From NCBI RefSeq assembly GCF_006491645.1, contig NZ_VDCZ01000012.1, positions 87,175 through 151,174 of the forward strand: 64,000 nt of DNA, in the 5' to 3' direction. A model generated the notes under the pieces. That model was not told the origin of the DNA. It worked only from the letters and a program-made list of their open reading frames with translations, and ran no database searches. Shown one piece after another: positions 26,089 to 35,193 of this stretch (positions are counted from its first letter, which is position 1; the number at the start of each line of letters is the position of its first letter). Both the position numbers and the translations under genes were made by a program. The DNA comes from Flavobacterium profundi (lineage in GTDB: Bacteria > Bacteroidota > Bacteroidia > Flavobacteriales > Flavobacteriaceae).

Positions 26089-27009
26089 TTATAGTTGTAA
26101 TTTTATGTAATTAATAATTTCCTGAACATTGGTTTGGTATGGAAACCATTTGGCATTTTCGGTTCGTTTAAACCACGTAATTTGCCTTTTAGCAAAACGA
26201 CGTGTATTTTTCTTGATTTCTTCAATGGCAAATTCCAAAGTTGTTTTTTTATCAAAATAATCAAATAATTCACGATATCCAACAGTCTGCAACGCATTTA
26301 AGTTTTTATACGGTATCAATTCCTTTACTTCATCTAATAAACCTTCTTCTAACATCAAATCGACTCGTTTATTAATACGTTCATACATTACCGCTCTGTC
26401 TGCTTCCAAACCAATGATAATAGGCGTAAAGTTTCTCTTATTTTTTCGTTTACCAATAAAACTCGAATAAGGTTGGCCACTTCCTAGACAAACTTCTACA
26501 AATCGTTTCATTCGTTGCGGATTTTGTAAGGTTTGTGGGTTTTCTGTTAACAATGTATGGTAATAAGTAGGGTCTAAGGTTTGTAATTGTTCTTGTAAAT
26601 AGGAAATGCCTTCTTTCTCATACTTTGCGTTAATTTGGTCACGAACCGAAACTTCAATGTCTGGAAAAGTATCAAAGCCTTTTAAAACAGCATCTACATA
26701 TAAACCCGAACCACCAACGATAATTTGGATAGGATTTTTTTGAAAGAGGGTATCTAATTTTACTAAAGCTTCTTCTTCAAAGTCACCCACAGAATAGGCT
26801 TCTTGTATGCTTATATTTTGTATGAAATGATGCGAGGCAGCAGCTAACTCTTCTGTATTGGGAACAGCAGTGCCGATTCTCATTTCTTTAAAAAACTGAC
26901 GGCTATCACAAGAAAGAATTTCGCAATTAAAATAGCGCGCCAATTGAATGCTTAAGGCAGTTTTTCCAATAGCAGTGGGTCCTATGATAGTGATGAGGTA
27001 GTTGTTCAA
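26089..27009 (-). CDS. miaA: tRNA dimethylallyltransferase (TTG start)
   Basis: Transfers a dimethylallyl group to A37 of UNN-decoding tRNAs. P-loop GPTAIGKT at residues 10-17, SCDSRQFFKEM motif, and the GGSGLYVDA loop are intact; 306 aa is full length. The start codon is TTG at 27009; no ATG exists between it and the P-loop, and the predicted N-terminus has the usual spacing to the P-loop. It begins 4 bp after the stop of the HAD-like gene. Confidence 0.94.
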   Translation of the reverse strand: MNNYLITIIGPTAIGKTALSIQLARYFNCEILSCDSRQFFKEMRIGTAVPNTEELAAASHHFIQNISIQEAYSVGDFEEEALVKLDTLFQKNPIQIIVGGSGLYVDAVLKGFDTFPDIEVSVRDQINAKYEKEGISYLQEQLQTLDPTYYHTLLTENPQTLQNPQRMKRFVEVCLGSGQPYSSFIGKRKNKRNFTPIIIGLEADRAVMYERINKRVDLMLEEGLLDEVKELIPYKNLNALQTVGYRELFDYFDKKTTLEFAIEEIKKNTRRFAKRQITWFKRTENAKWFPYQTNVQEIINYIKLQL

Positions 27010-27013
27010 AGTA

Positions 27014-27475
27014 TTACTCTTTATTTGTAATTAAAAACTGTATTTTGTTTTCTATAGTTTTGTACCAATGATTATCGTTTGTGTATATAATTATAACTTC
27101 GAAATTAAATTTTTCACTTTCTATTTTTACGCCTTCTGAATCGTCTATATGTACATCAAAATTAAATGCTTTAGGATATTTAGAACTTGAAATGCCTAAT
27201 TGTTTTAACTTTTTATTATTTTCAATCTGATTTACTATTTTTTTAATTTTTATACCATAAAACCAGAAAGTCATTCTAATTTTGAACTTTGTTCTGTATG
27301 AAGTAGTATAAATGTGAATGTGATGTCCTTCATTTTGTAAACGATGCATTAAATTAGGAGTTCCTTTTCTAATTTTTTCAATGCCAATATACTTTGCAAA
27401 CCAATTTCTTTTCTCTGTTTTAAATTGGTCAGAATAGGGTATTAAAGTATTGTCTAAATCAAAACTAATATTCAT
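27014..27475 (-). CDS. HAD-superfamily phosphatase-like protein (153 aa)
   Basis: Starts with FDLDNT (residues 5-10), the HAD nucleophile motif DxD, and has a second motif IYTTSYR and a late DVHIDDSEG segment matching motif IV. It is a short HAD with no visible cap domain. The ATG overlaps the stop of the ion channel gene (TAATG). Substrate unknown; metal-dependent phosphohydrolase activity is inferred from the motifs. Confidence 0.75.
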   Translation of the reverse strand: MNISFDLDNTLIPYSDQFKTEKRNWFAKYIGIEKIRKGTPNLMHRLQNEGHHIHIYTTSYRTKFKIRMTFWFYGIKIKKIVNQIENNKKLKQLGISSSKYPKAFNFDVHIDDSEGVKIESEKFNFEVIIIYTNDNHWYKTIENKIQFLITNKE

Positions 27476-28311
27476 TAATCATCTAATAAATTATTGCCAC
27501 ATTGATGACAAAATTTAGCATTTTCTTGATGACCTTCAGCACCACAATCGGCACATGGATTTTTATCTATAAGTGCTAATTTTTGATCAGTTTTAGCTAA
27601 TTCAGCTGAAACAATTCCTGTTGGTACAGCAATAACACCATATCCTAAAATCATGACCAAGGAAGCCAAAAATTGTCCTAAAGGTGTAACTGGGGAAATA
27701 TCTCCATAACCTACCGTGGTTAAGGTTACTATGGTCCAATAAATACTTGTGGGTATGCTTGTAAAACCATTTTCTCTACCTTCTACTACATACATAATGG
27801 AACCAATGAGCACCGTACTGATTAAAACAAAATAGATGAATACCAAAATTTTACCTTTACTAGCTAATAAAGCATCTTTCAATTGTTGGGATTGACCCGT
27901 AAATTGAGGATGATTCAATACTTTGAATAATCGTAATAAACGTAGCGAGCGCACAATAGATAATACTCCTGAACCCGCAACTACTTGTGCCAAATACATG
28001 GGTAACGTAGCGATAAGGTCGATAATTCCGTAAAAACTAAAAATGTATTTTAAAGGTTTATTAATAGATATGATACGTAGGAAATATTCTATGGTGAAAA
28101 AAATGGTAATTCCCCATTCTAATGCAATCCTGATATCGTGGTATTTAGTTTCAAAACTTTTGACCGTTTCCATCATGGTTAACAGAATGCTAAGTAAAAT
28201 AACGCCTAGTAAAATGAGATCGAAGGCTTTGCCAGCTATGGTATTGGTTCCATAAATGACAATGTAGGTTTTCTTTCGAAACTGTTGAAAAACACTTCTT
28301 TCTTTACTCAT
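27475..28311 (-). CDS. voltage-gated potassium channel with C-terminal zinc ribbon
   Basis: Six-TM ion channel. An S4-like segment with repeated Arg (RSLRLLRLFK, residues 121-130) and the selectivity filter TVGYGD (199-204) identify a Kv-like K+ channel. After S6 a short tail carries Cys253-x2-Cys256 and Cys268-x2-Cys271, a zinc-ribbon motif. Similar tails occur in other bacterial ion-transport proteins. It is translationally coupled (TAATG) to the HAD-like gene downstream. Confidence 0.9.
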   Translation of the reverse strand: MSKERSVFQQFRKKTYIVIYGTNTIAGKAFDLILLGVILLSILLTMMETVKSFETKYHDIRIALEWGITIFFTIEYFLRIISINKPLKYIFSFYGIIDLIATLPMYLAQVVAGSGVLSIVRSLRLLRLFKVLNHPQFTGQSQQLKDALLASKGKILVFIYFVLISTVLIGSIMYVVEGRENGFTSIPTSIYWTIVTLTTVGYGDISPVTPLGQFLASLVMILGYGVIAVPTGIVSAELAKTDQKLALIDKNPCADCGAEGHQENAKFCHQCGNNLLDD

Positions 28312-28328
28312 GATACAAATTTAAAAAA

Positions 28329-29690
28329 TTAAAAAGGAATCACTTTCATTACTTTGTGTTTTCTCAAATAGCCTTGAATGATATTCTTTGAATCGCGATT
28401 ATTTTGCATGGGTATGATAATTTTCTGCAAAATTTCTAAATTGTTGATTTGGTAATTTAGATCGTAAAAGCAGTAGCCTTTTAGGTTGCCATTTTCAATG
28501 ACAATAGCACTTCTTTCATCATGAGTTCTACCTCTGTCCACAATGACCAAGTTGTTTTTAGAAAGCGTATTTTCTTCGATAAACAACTGAACCCTTTTAT
28601 TATATTCTTGTGGTGTTTCTTTATTGATACAAGCTCCATAACATTGCTTTAAGTCGTATTGAAAACAACTACTCTTAGTATCGTATAAACCGTTTATTTT
28701 TTGACAAAGGTTGTATTTTTCTGTAATTTTAAACAAATAATTTTTGCCTTCTAGTAAGGAAGTAAAAGAGGTGATTTCTTTTTTTCGACCATCTACTTTT
28801 TGAACGCTAAGTTTAATATAGCCTTTCTCATCTTTTTCAGTATATAGAGCCCAACCAAATAGCGATTTTTTCAAAGATCTATTGTAAATAGGTTTGTTAA
28901 TTTTAATTTCTTCACTTTCTTTTAAAAGTGCGATTAATTCACTTCCAGTTTCCTCATAAGTAACAGTATAGACATCACGTTGTATCTTTTTACTTTTGTG
29001 TGTGGTTCCTGTGAAATGCTGATTGACTCTTTTTTTGATGTTTTTGCTTTTACCAATGTAAATCAGGTCGCCTTTTTCATTATGAATGTAATAAATACCT
29101 GTTTTAGAAGGAACGGCATCTATAATATCGAGTAGTTTGGGAGATAAACCCGCTTTGATTTCGGTTTTTACAAAACTTTTTACAATTTCTTTTCCTGTGT
29201 CTTTGGAAAGTAAAAGTTTGAATAATTTTACTGTAGCCATAGCATCACCACTTGCTCGGTGTCTATCCGCAATAGGAATACCTAAGGAACGAACCAATTT
29301 ACCTAAACTATACGAAGGTTGCTCTGGAATCAGTTTTTTAGCTAATTCTACAGTGCATAATGTTGGTTTTTTAAAGGTATACCCTAATCTTCTAAATTCG
29401 GTGCTTAAAATGCGATAATCGAAAGATGCATTATGAGCAACAATAATACTACCTTCAGTAATTTCGATAATTCTTTTGGCTACTTCATAAAACTTAGGTG
29501 CTGAACGCAACATAGCATTATTAATACCTGTTAATTTAACCACAAAAGGTTGTATCGGTTTTTCTGGGTTTACCAAACTAATAAATTGATCAATTACTTC
29601 ATGACCATCGTATTTATAAATAGCGATTTCGGTAATACCTTCTTCGTTGTATTGCCCACCAGTTGTTTCTATGTCGAGTATGCAGTAAAT
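28329..29690 (-). CDS. DEDD exonuclease (DnaQ-like) fused to GIY-YIG endonuclease domain
   Basis: Two nuclease domains in one chain, the second like UvrC/Cho. Read from 29690 the protein begins YCILDIETTGG, giving the exonuclease catalytic Asp6 and Glu8; HNASFD (86-91) and HRASGDA (144-150) supply the other acidic/His residues. GIYYI (198-202) and YIGKS (211-215) define the GIY-YIG domain, followed by a UvrC-like tail. The only bacterial-standard start in frame downstream is a TTG at 29576, which would delete the catalytic DIE; upstream of 29690 a stop codon comes quickly, so I propose ATT at 29690 (453 aa). Exact start is uncertain. Confidence 0.8.
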   Translation of the reverse strand: MYCILDIETTGGQYNEEGITEIAIYKYDGHEVIDQFISLVNPEKPIQPFVVKLTGINNAMLRSAPKFYEVAKRIIEITEGSIIVAHNASFDYRILSTEFRRLGYTFKKPTLCTVELAKKLIPEQPSYSLGKLVRSLGIPIADRHRASGDAMATVKLFKLLLSKDTGKEIVKSFVKTEIKAGLSPKLLDIIDAVPSKTGIYYIHNEKGDLIYIGKSKNIKKRVNQHFTGTTHKSKKIQRDVYTVTYEETGSELIALLKESEEIKINKPIYNRSLKKSLFGWALYTEKDEKGYIKLSVQKVDGRKKEITSFTSLLEGKNYLFKITEKYNLCQKINGLYDTKSSCFQYDLKQCYGACINKETPQEYNKRVQLFIEENTLSKNNLVIVDRGRTHDERSAIVIENGNLKGYCFYDLNYQINNLEILQKIIIPMQNNRDSKNIIQGYLRKHKVMKVIPF

Positions 29691-29746
29691 GGTAATTAAC
29701 GTTTAATGATTTAAAAATTTCAAAGTTACATTTTTTTCTTTTTGGA

Positions 29747-30439
29747 CTAACTTCTATGTCCAAATATACTACTTCCTATTCGAACCATGGTACTTCCACA
29801 AGAAATAGCCAATTCATAATCTCCCGACATGCCCATTGAAAGAATATTCAAGTCTATAGTATCACAAGTAACGGAGCCGAAATGTTTTTTTGAGGTATCG
29901 AAAAGGACTTTTAAATGTTGAAACTCTTTTTGAATTTGGTTCTGGTTTTCAGTAAAGGTAGCCATTCCCATTAATCCAACTACTTTTATGTTTTTAAATG
30001 AAGGATTGTCACTTTGAGCAGAGTCGAGAAGTAGGTTGAGAATGTCATTTAATTCGGTTTCATCTAATCCAAACTTCGTTTCTTCTTCAGCAATATGCAT
30101 TTGTAATAAACACGGAATAACGCGATTGTTTTTTGCCGCTTGTTTGTTAATTTCTTGCAGTAGTTTTAAGCTATCAACACCATGAATCAAACTCACAAAA
30201 GGAGCCATATATTTCACTTTATTGGTTTGAACATGACCAATCATATGCCATTCAATATCTTTTGGCATTTGCTCATACTTTTCAGTCATTTCTTGAATTT
30301 TGTTTTCACCAAAAATACGTTGGCCAGCATGGTACGCCTCCATTACATCTGAAACAGGTTTTGTTTTAGAAACCGCCACAAGTGTAACTTGTTGAGGAAT
30401 ATTTTTTTTTATGCTGTTAAGATTTGTTGCTATGGACAT
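29747..30439 (-). CDS. YggS family pyridoxal phosphate-binding protein
   Basis: PLP-homeostasis protein of the PLPBP family. Lys25 in AVSKTKP is the PLP-binding lysine; GENKIQE, HMIGHVQTNK and the C-terminal SMGMSGDYELAI phosphate-binding segment are present. Normal length (230 aa). It sits between an acyltransferase and the exonuclease-GIY-YIG gene on the same strand. Confidence 0.92.
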   Translation of the reverse strand: MSIATNLNSIKKNIPQQVTLVAVSKTKPVSDVMEAYHAGQRIFGENKIQEMTEKYEQMPKDIEWHMIGHVQTNKVKYMAPFVSLIHGVDSLKLLQEINKQAAKNNRVIPCLLQMHIAEEETKFGLDETELNDILNLLLDSAQSDNPSFKNIKVVGLMGMATFTENQNQIQKEFQHLKVLFDTSKKHFGSVTCDTIDLNILSMGMSGDYELAISCGSTMVRIGSSIFGHRS

Positions 30440-30443
30440 TGAT

Positions 30444-31499
30444 TTAATATTTTTTTAATCGGATAAATTTTCTTTCAAAATAAATATATGAAAAATGAGA
30501 TAAAATTATAGTACATATAATCGAAGAAAAATAAAATATAAAAATTGATAGATTTTCAGAGATATGGTTTGTAATTTTAGATTTAAGAAAAATCAATCCA
30601 ATAAACTGAAAAATAATTGCATGGTACATGTATATACCATATGAAATTTTTCCAAAATAGTTTAAATACTTGTTATTTAAAAAAGGAATATAGGTTGTAG
30701 TTAAAATTCCAATAAATATAGGAAAAGTAAGCATACATATAAAATGATAGGTGATGGTTTCAAAATTATCATTTATTATGTCTGTAAAAAATAGTAAAAA
30801 AAATAGTAAGTGAGTTATTATTTTTAAAGGTTTAGAAAATAAAATAGTGTTTTTTTTAATAGATATAAATGCAATTACTCCGCTAAATGAAAAAAAATAA
30901 AAATACATCAGATATTTTTGTAAAGGAATAAATTGGCAGAAATGAAAAATGTAAAAATAAAGTAGGGTAAAAGTTAAAAAAAAGATTAAAAAATATTTAG
31001 CTTTTAATTTGTATAGAATGGGAGCAATTATAATATAAAATTGTTCTTCAATACCTATTGACCATAAAATTTCTAAAATGCCACCAGGTTTAAATGTGGC
31101 TAAAATATTTGCAAAAAATGTGAAGCCTAAAAAAATACCGAATACTAAATTATAATTATTATCTGGAATATACCCAAAATTAGGAGCGACAAATTCATAA
31201 AAGATAAAGCCAAAAATAAGTACTAAATAATACAATGGAAAAATTCTTAAAGCTCTTCTTGAAAAGAATTTTTTCAAATCAATGGTATTATTATTATCCT
31301 TTTCTATAATCAAATTCCGTATTATTAGAAAACCACTCAAGGAAAAGAACACATACACGGCTTCATCTCCTTTAAAAAAAATAGGAAGTTTATTATAATA
31401 CGGAAAGCATCTATTTGCACAATACTGAGGCAAATGGTATAAAATTACGAATAGGGCTAAAAAAAAACGTAATGGTGTTATGTTTGGTAATATTTTCAT
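30444..31499 (-). CDS. acyltransferase 3 family membrane protein (OafA/YrhL-like)
   Basis: About ten TM segments. RFFLALFVILYHLP (residues 11-24) with the catalytic His near residue 22, SGFLI and the RRALRIFPLYY segment are hallmarks of acyltransferase family 3, which O-acylates sugars of LPS, capsule or other envelope glycans. The ATG at 31499 overlaps the DUF1015 stop (TGATG), so translation is coupled. It is noticeably more AT-rich than its neighbours and may be a later insertion into a conserved operon. The acceptor is unknown. Confidence 0.88.
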   Translation of the reverse strand: MKILPNITPLRFFLALFVILYHLPQYCANRCFPYYNKLPIFFKGDEAVYVFFSLSGFLIIRNLIIEKDNNNTIDLKKFFSRRALRIFPLYYLVLIFGFIFYEFVAPNFGYIPDNNYNLVFGIFLGFTFFANILATFKPGGILEILWSIGIEEQFYIIIAPILYKLKAKYFLIFFLTFTLLYFYIFHFCQFIPLQKYLMYFYFFSFSGVIAFISIKKNTILFSKPLKIITHLLFFLLFFTDIINDNFETITYHFICMLTFPIFIGILTTTYIPFLNNKYLNYFGKISYGIYMYHAIIFQFIGLIFLKSKITNHISENLSIFIFYFSSIICTIILSHFSYIYFERKFIRLKKY

Positions 31500-32725
31500 C
31501 AAATTTCATACACAATTAAACCACTTCTAAATTTAGGTTCGATATAGGTACTTTTTGGAGGCATAATTAAATTATGATCGGCCAATGTTTTTATTTCTGA
31601 AATATCAGAAGGGTAAAGCATAAAACCAACTTCAAAATCTCCTTCATCAATTACTTGTTTAATTGTGGTAATGGATTGTTTTCCAGGGATGTATTCAATA
31701 CGTTCGTCATTACGCAAATCTTCAATTCCTAAAATAGGATGCAGAACCGTATTGTATAAAATTTGTGCATCTAAAGTATTCAAAATTGAATTCTCTGCTT
31801 TTTCTTGTAAGGGATGTTTGTAAAATAAAGCATAAAAATTACCATCCAAATACATACCAAATTCAAATTTGTTTTCTGGTTTCCAAAGTTCTTGTTCTTT
31901 TGGTTTTACAATAAAATATTCTTCCAATAAAGTGAGAAAATTTGCTTTGGAATGTCCGTTTAAATCTCTAATAATTCGATTGAATTCATAAATTTTAACA
32001 TTGCTTTCAGCAATTAAAAAACTCATAAAATATTCTAAATTTGGGTTGCCCAATTTCTTATCTTGCTCGTAAAGCATTTCAGCTGAAGCCGAACGATGGT
32101 GTCCATCAGCTATATATAGATTAGGGATATTCTCAAAATACTCTTGTAGCCAATCGATATCACTTTGAGTATCTATTTTCCAAAGCGTATGCTTTTCTTT
32201 AGTTGTGGTAGTAAATGCATAAATAGGTTCACTTTGTTTCTTTAATAACAACCAAGTATTAATTTCCACACTATCAGGATACGTAATTAATACAGGTTCT
32301 GTATTAAATTGGGTTTGATGTAAATAATCTTTGAATAATTCCACGCGATATTGTAAGGTGTCTTCGTGTTTTTTAATTACATCTTTTTGATAATCTTCAA
32401 CTGAAGTTCCTGCAATTATACCTGTAAAAGTCTGACTTTTCGTTTGAATTTCATAAACATAAAAAACCGCTTTTTCTTCTTGAATAAAGATACCTTCGCT
32501 TTTAAAATCCTTGTATTTTAGAGCCACTCCTTTAAAGCGTTTGTCCCAACTTATTTTTTGCGAATGCGCATAGGCAGGATTAATTACATGCAAAAATGAA
32601 TACGGATTGAAGTTAAGCCATGCCGCTAACTCGGCCGGACTATAATCGTCATAATTTCTGCAGGTAACCAAACCAATTTTATCCGATGCTGGTCTAACTG
32701 CTTTAAAAGGAATTATTTTACTCAT
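31499..32725 (-). CDS. DUF1015 family protein (408 aa)
   Basis: Conserved protein of unknown function. The start MSKIIPFKAVRP and the motif YIADGHHRSASA (about residues 204-215) are diagnostic of DUF1015. It is soluble and full length. DUF1015 proteins are often found near serine or phosphoserine metabolism genes in other phyla, but no such genes are adjacent here. It overlaps the acyltransferase start by one base. Confidence 0.9.
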   Translation of the reverse strand: MSKIIPFKAVRPASDKIGLVTCRNYDDYSPAELAAWLNFNPYSFLHVINPAYAHSQKISWDKRFKGVALKYKDFKSEGIFIQEEKAVFYVYEIQTKSQTFTGIIAGTSVEDYQKDVIKKHEDTLQYRVELFKDYLHQTQFNTEPVLITYPDSVEINTWLLLKKQSEPIYAFTTTTKEKHTLWKIDTQSDIDWLQEYFENIPNLYIADGHHRSASAEMLYEQDKKLGNPNLEYFMSFLIAESNVKIYEFNRIIRDLNGHSKANFLTLLEEYFIVKPKEQELWKPENKFEFGMYLDGNFYALFYKHPLQEKAENSILNTLDAQILYNTVLHPILGIEDLRNDERIEYIPGKQSITTIKQVIDEGDFEVGFMLYPSDISEIKTLADHNLIMPPKSTYIEPKFRSGLIVYEI

Positions 32726-32790
32726 AGTTTAGTTAAAAATCAAAAGCCTAAAAATCAAGAATGTAACTTTTAGACTTTTGACATTAGTCA

Positions 32791-33684
32791 TTACGACTTC
32801 ATAAATTGTTTTGAAACTTTTTCTGCTTTTTTAACTTCAGCATAATCGTAGAAACCTTCTCCAGATTTTACACCTAATTTTCCTGCCATCACCATATTTA
32901 TTAATAAAGGACAAGGAGCGTATTTTGGGTTTTTAAAGCCATCATACATAACGTTTAAAATAGAAAGACAAACATCTAAACCAATAAAATCGGCTAACTG
33001 TAAAGGTCCCATTGGATGTGCCATTCCTAATTTCATTACGGTATCAATTTCTGCTACACCAGCAACACCATTGTATAAAGTTTCTATAGCTTCGTTAATC
33101 ATTGGCATTAAGATACGATTGGCAACAAAACCTGGATAATCATTTACTTCTGTTGGTGTTTTTCCTAATTTTTCAGATAAGCTCATGATAATTTTAGTCA
33201 CTTCATTAGAAGTGTTGTATCCTCGGATAATTTCAACCAATTTCATGATAGGCACTGGATTCATGAAGTGCATTCCAATCACACGCTCAGGGTGTACTAC
33301 TTGTGCTGCAATTTGTGTAATAGAAATGGAAGAAGTATTGGTTGCTAAAATCACATTATGATCACAAATATCACTTAATTGTTTGAAGATTTTTAATTTT
33401 AAATCTACATTTTCAGTAGCTGCTTCAATCACTAAATCACAACCAACAACACCATCTTTAGTATCGGTATAGGTAATAATATTGCTTATTGTATTAATTT
33501 TATCGTCTTCAGTGATGCTGCCTTTGGCTACCATTCGATCTAAATTTTTAGCGATTGTGGTCATGCCTCTTTCAATTGCGGCTTCTGAGATATCGATTAA
33601 TTTTACTGTAAATCCAGATTGTGCAAAAGTATGAGCGATTCCGTTGCCCATAGTTCCTGCACCTATTACTGCTATTTGTTTCAT
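32791..33684 (-). CDS. 3-hydroxybutyryl-CoA dehydrogenase
   Basis: Oxidises 3-hydroxyacyl-CoA with NAD(P). Rossmann motif GAGTMGNG at residues 7-14, catalytic-loop segment GMHFMNPVP, NDYPGFVANRIL and the C-terminal helical domain with GEGFYDY are all present; 297 aa is the single-domain length (Hbd type, not a fusion). Part of the minus-strand block, 65 bp upstream of DUF1015. Confidence 0.92.
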   Translation of the reverse strand: MKQIAVIGAGTMGNGIAHTFAQSGFTVKLIDISEAAIERGMTTIAKNLDRMVAKGSITEDDKINTISNIITYTDTKDGVVGCDLVIEAATENVDLKLKIFKQLSDICDHNVILATNTSSISITQIAAQVVHPERVIGMHFMNPVPIMKLVEIIRGYNTSNEVTKIIMSLSEKLGKTPTEVNDYPGFVANRILMPMINEAIETLYNGVAGVAEIDTVMKLGMAHPMGPLQLADFIGLDVCLSILNVMYDGFKNPKYAPCPLLINMVMAGKLGVKSGEGFYDYAEVKKAEKVSKQFMKS

Positions 33685-33688
33685 TGTA

Positions 33689-34090
33689 TTAATTGAGTTT
33701 TGTTTTTTTAGTATATATTAAAAATGAGGTTAGGCCTGGAATTAACATCATGAAAAGTTCTAAAAGCTTAGATTCTATTATAAGTTGAATGGTCAAGCCT
33801 AATAAAAAAAGGATACTTATAATTTTAAAAAATAGTACTATTGAATTAACTATCATTTTAGCTTTTATGGATAGCTGATTTTTAACTTTTCTTGCAAAAA
33901 AATGAATAGTCATGAATGCTACAATTATTCCAAGACCTAAGCTACATAAAATAAAAATGTTTCTTTCATTGCTGTCCTTATTAAAAATGACTTGAATGAA
34001 AAAATAAATTACAACAAATAAAAAAGACAGAATTAAAAAAGGTTTGATTCTTTTTGATATAAAAAATAAGATAAAATCTTTTCTATTCAT
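33689..34090 (-). CDS. hypothetical membrane protein, 133 aa
   Basis: Not recognised. Four hydrophobic segments (about residues 17-37, 46-64, 84-102 and 108-127) separated by basic loops predict a small inner-membrane protein. The ATG overlaps the stop of the oxidoreductase gene (TAATG) and the stop lies 4 bp before the dehydrogenase gene, so it is embedded in the operon. AT-rich like the acyltransferase. Confidence 0.6.
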   Translation of the reverse strand: MNRKDFILFFISKRIKPFLILSFLFVVIYFFIQVIFNKDSNERNIFILCSLGLGIIVAFMTIHFFARKVKNQLSIKAKMIVNSIVLFFKIISILFLLGLTIQLIIESKLLELFMMLIPGLTSFLIYTKKTKLN

Positions 34091-35061
34091 TATGATTTAT
34101 TTTCCATCGATTCAATAATCATGTAAGCTACACGTAAAGCTTCGGTACCATCTTCCAAGGTTACAATTGGTGTTGTATTATTGTTAATTGCATCTGCAAA
34201 AGTTTCTAATTCTTCTAAGATAGCATTGTTAGCATTTACTTTAGGATTGTCAAAATAGATTTGTTTTTTTATCCCTTCCGCATTTTGTAAAATCATATCA
34301 AAATCACCAGGTACTTCTGGTGCGTCTTTCATTTTAACCACTTCACATATTTTCTCCAAATAGTCTACAGAGATGTAAGCGTCTTTTTGGAAAAATCGTG
34401 ATTTACGCATGTTTTTCATGGAAATTCTACTCGAGGTCACATTGGCAACACAGCCATTTTCAAACTCAATTCGAGCATTAGCAATGTCTGGGGAATCCGA
34501 TATAACAGCAACTCCACTGGCATTGACCGATTTAACTTTGGAACGAACCACACTTAAAATGGCATCAATATCATGAATCATTAAATCCAAAACTACTGGA
34601 ACATCTGTGCCTCGCGGATTAAATTCCGCTAAACGATGTGTTTCAATAAACATTGGATTTTCAATCTTATCTTTAACAGCTTGGAAAGCAGGATTAAAGC
34701 GTTCTACATGACCTACCTGACCTTTTACATTATGTTTTTGTGCTAATGCAATGATTTTTTCTGCTTCTTCAACCGTATTTGAAATGGGTTTTTCTAAAAA
34801 CACATGTTTACCCGCTTCAATTGCTGTAACCGCACATTCGTAATGAGAAAGAGTAGGCGTTACGATATCTACAACGTCTACTTCTTGGATTAAACTTTCA
34901 ATAGAGTCAAATTTTTTATAACCAAATTCAGCAGCTACTTTTTTAGCATTTTCTTCAAATGGGTCATAAAAGCCGACTAATTCATATTTTGAGGATTGAT
35001 TTAATAAACGCAAATGTATTTTTCCTAAGTGACCAGCACCTAGAACGCCAACTTTCAACAT
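34090..35061 (-). CDS. Gfo/Idh/MocA family oxidoreductase (323 aa)
   Basis: NAD(P)-dependent sugar or inositol-type dehydrogenase. Rossmann motif GAGHLGKIH (residues 8-16), EKPIS near 95, and the MIHDIDAIL segment containing the catalytic-type His are present. First gene of the long minus-strand block, with a candidate -7 box (TATTTTTG on the minus strand at 35078-35085). Substrate unknown; GlcNAc- or UDP-sugar dehydrogenase activity is possible. Confidence 0.88.
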   Translation of the reverse strand: MLKVGVLGAGHLGKIHLRLLNQSSKYELVGFYDPFEENAKKVAAEFGYKKFDSIESLIQEVDVVDIVTPTLSHYECAVTAIEAGKHVFLEKPISNTVEEAEKIIALAQKHNVKGQVGHVERFNPAFQAVKDKIENPMFIETHRLAEFNPRGTDVPVVLDLMIHDIDAILSVVRSKVKSVNASGVAVISDSPDIANARIEFENGCVANVTSSRISMKNMRKSRFFQKDAYISVDYLEKICEVVKMKDAPEVPGDFDMILQNAEGIKKQIYFDNPKVNANNAILEELETFADAINNNTTPIVTLEDGTEALRVAYMIIESMENKS

Positions 35062-35193
35062 AATAAAGTATTTTCAACAAAAATACATATTTGTTTGAAG
35101 TTTTTGAGATACAGTTTGTATTTTTTTTGAACTTTATAGCTTGTTTATTGTGTTTTTTACTGTTATTTTTACCAAAAACTAATAGCCTATAAA

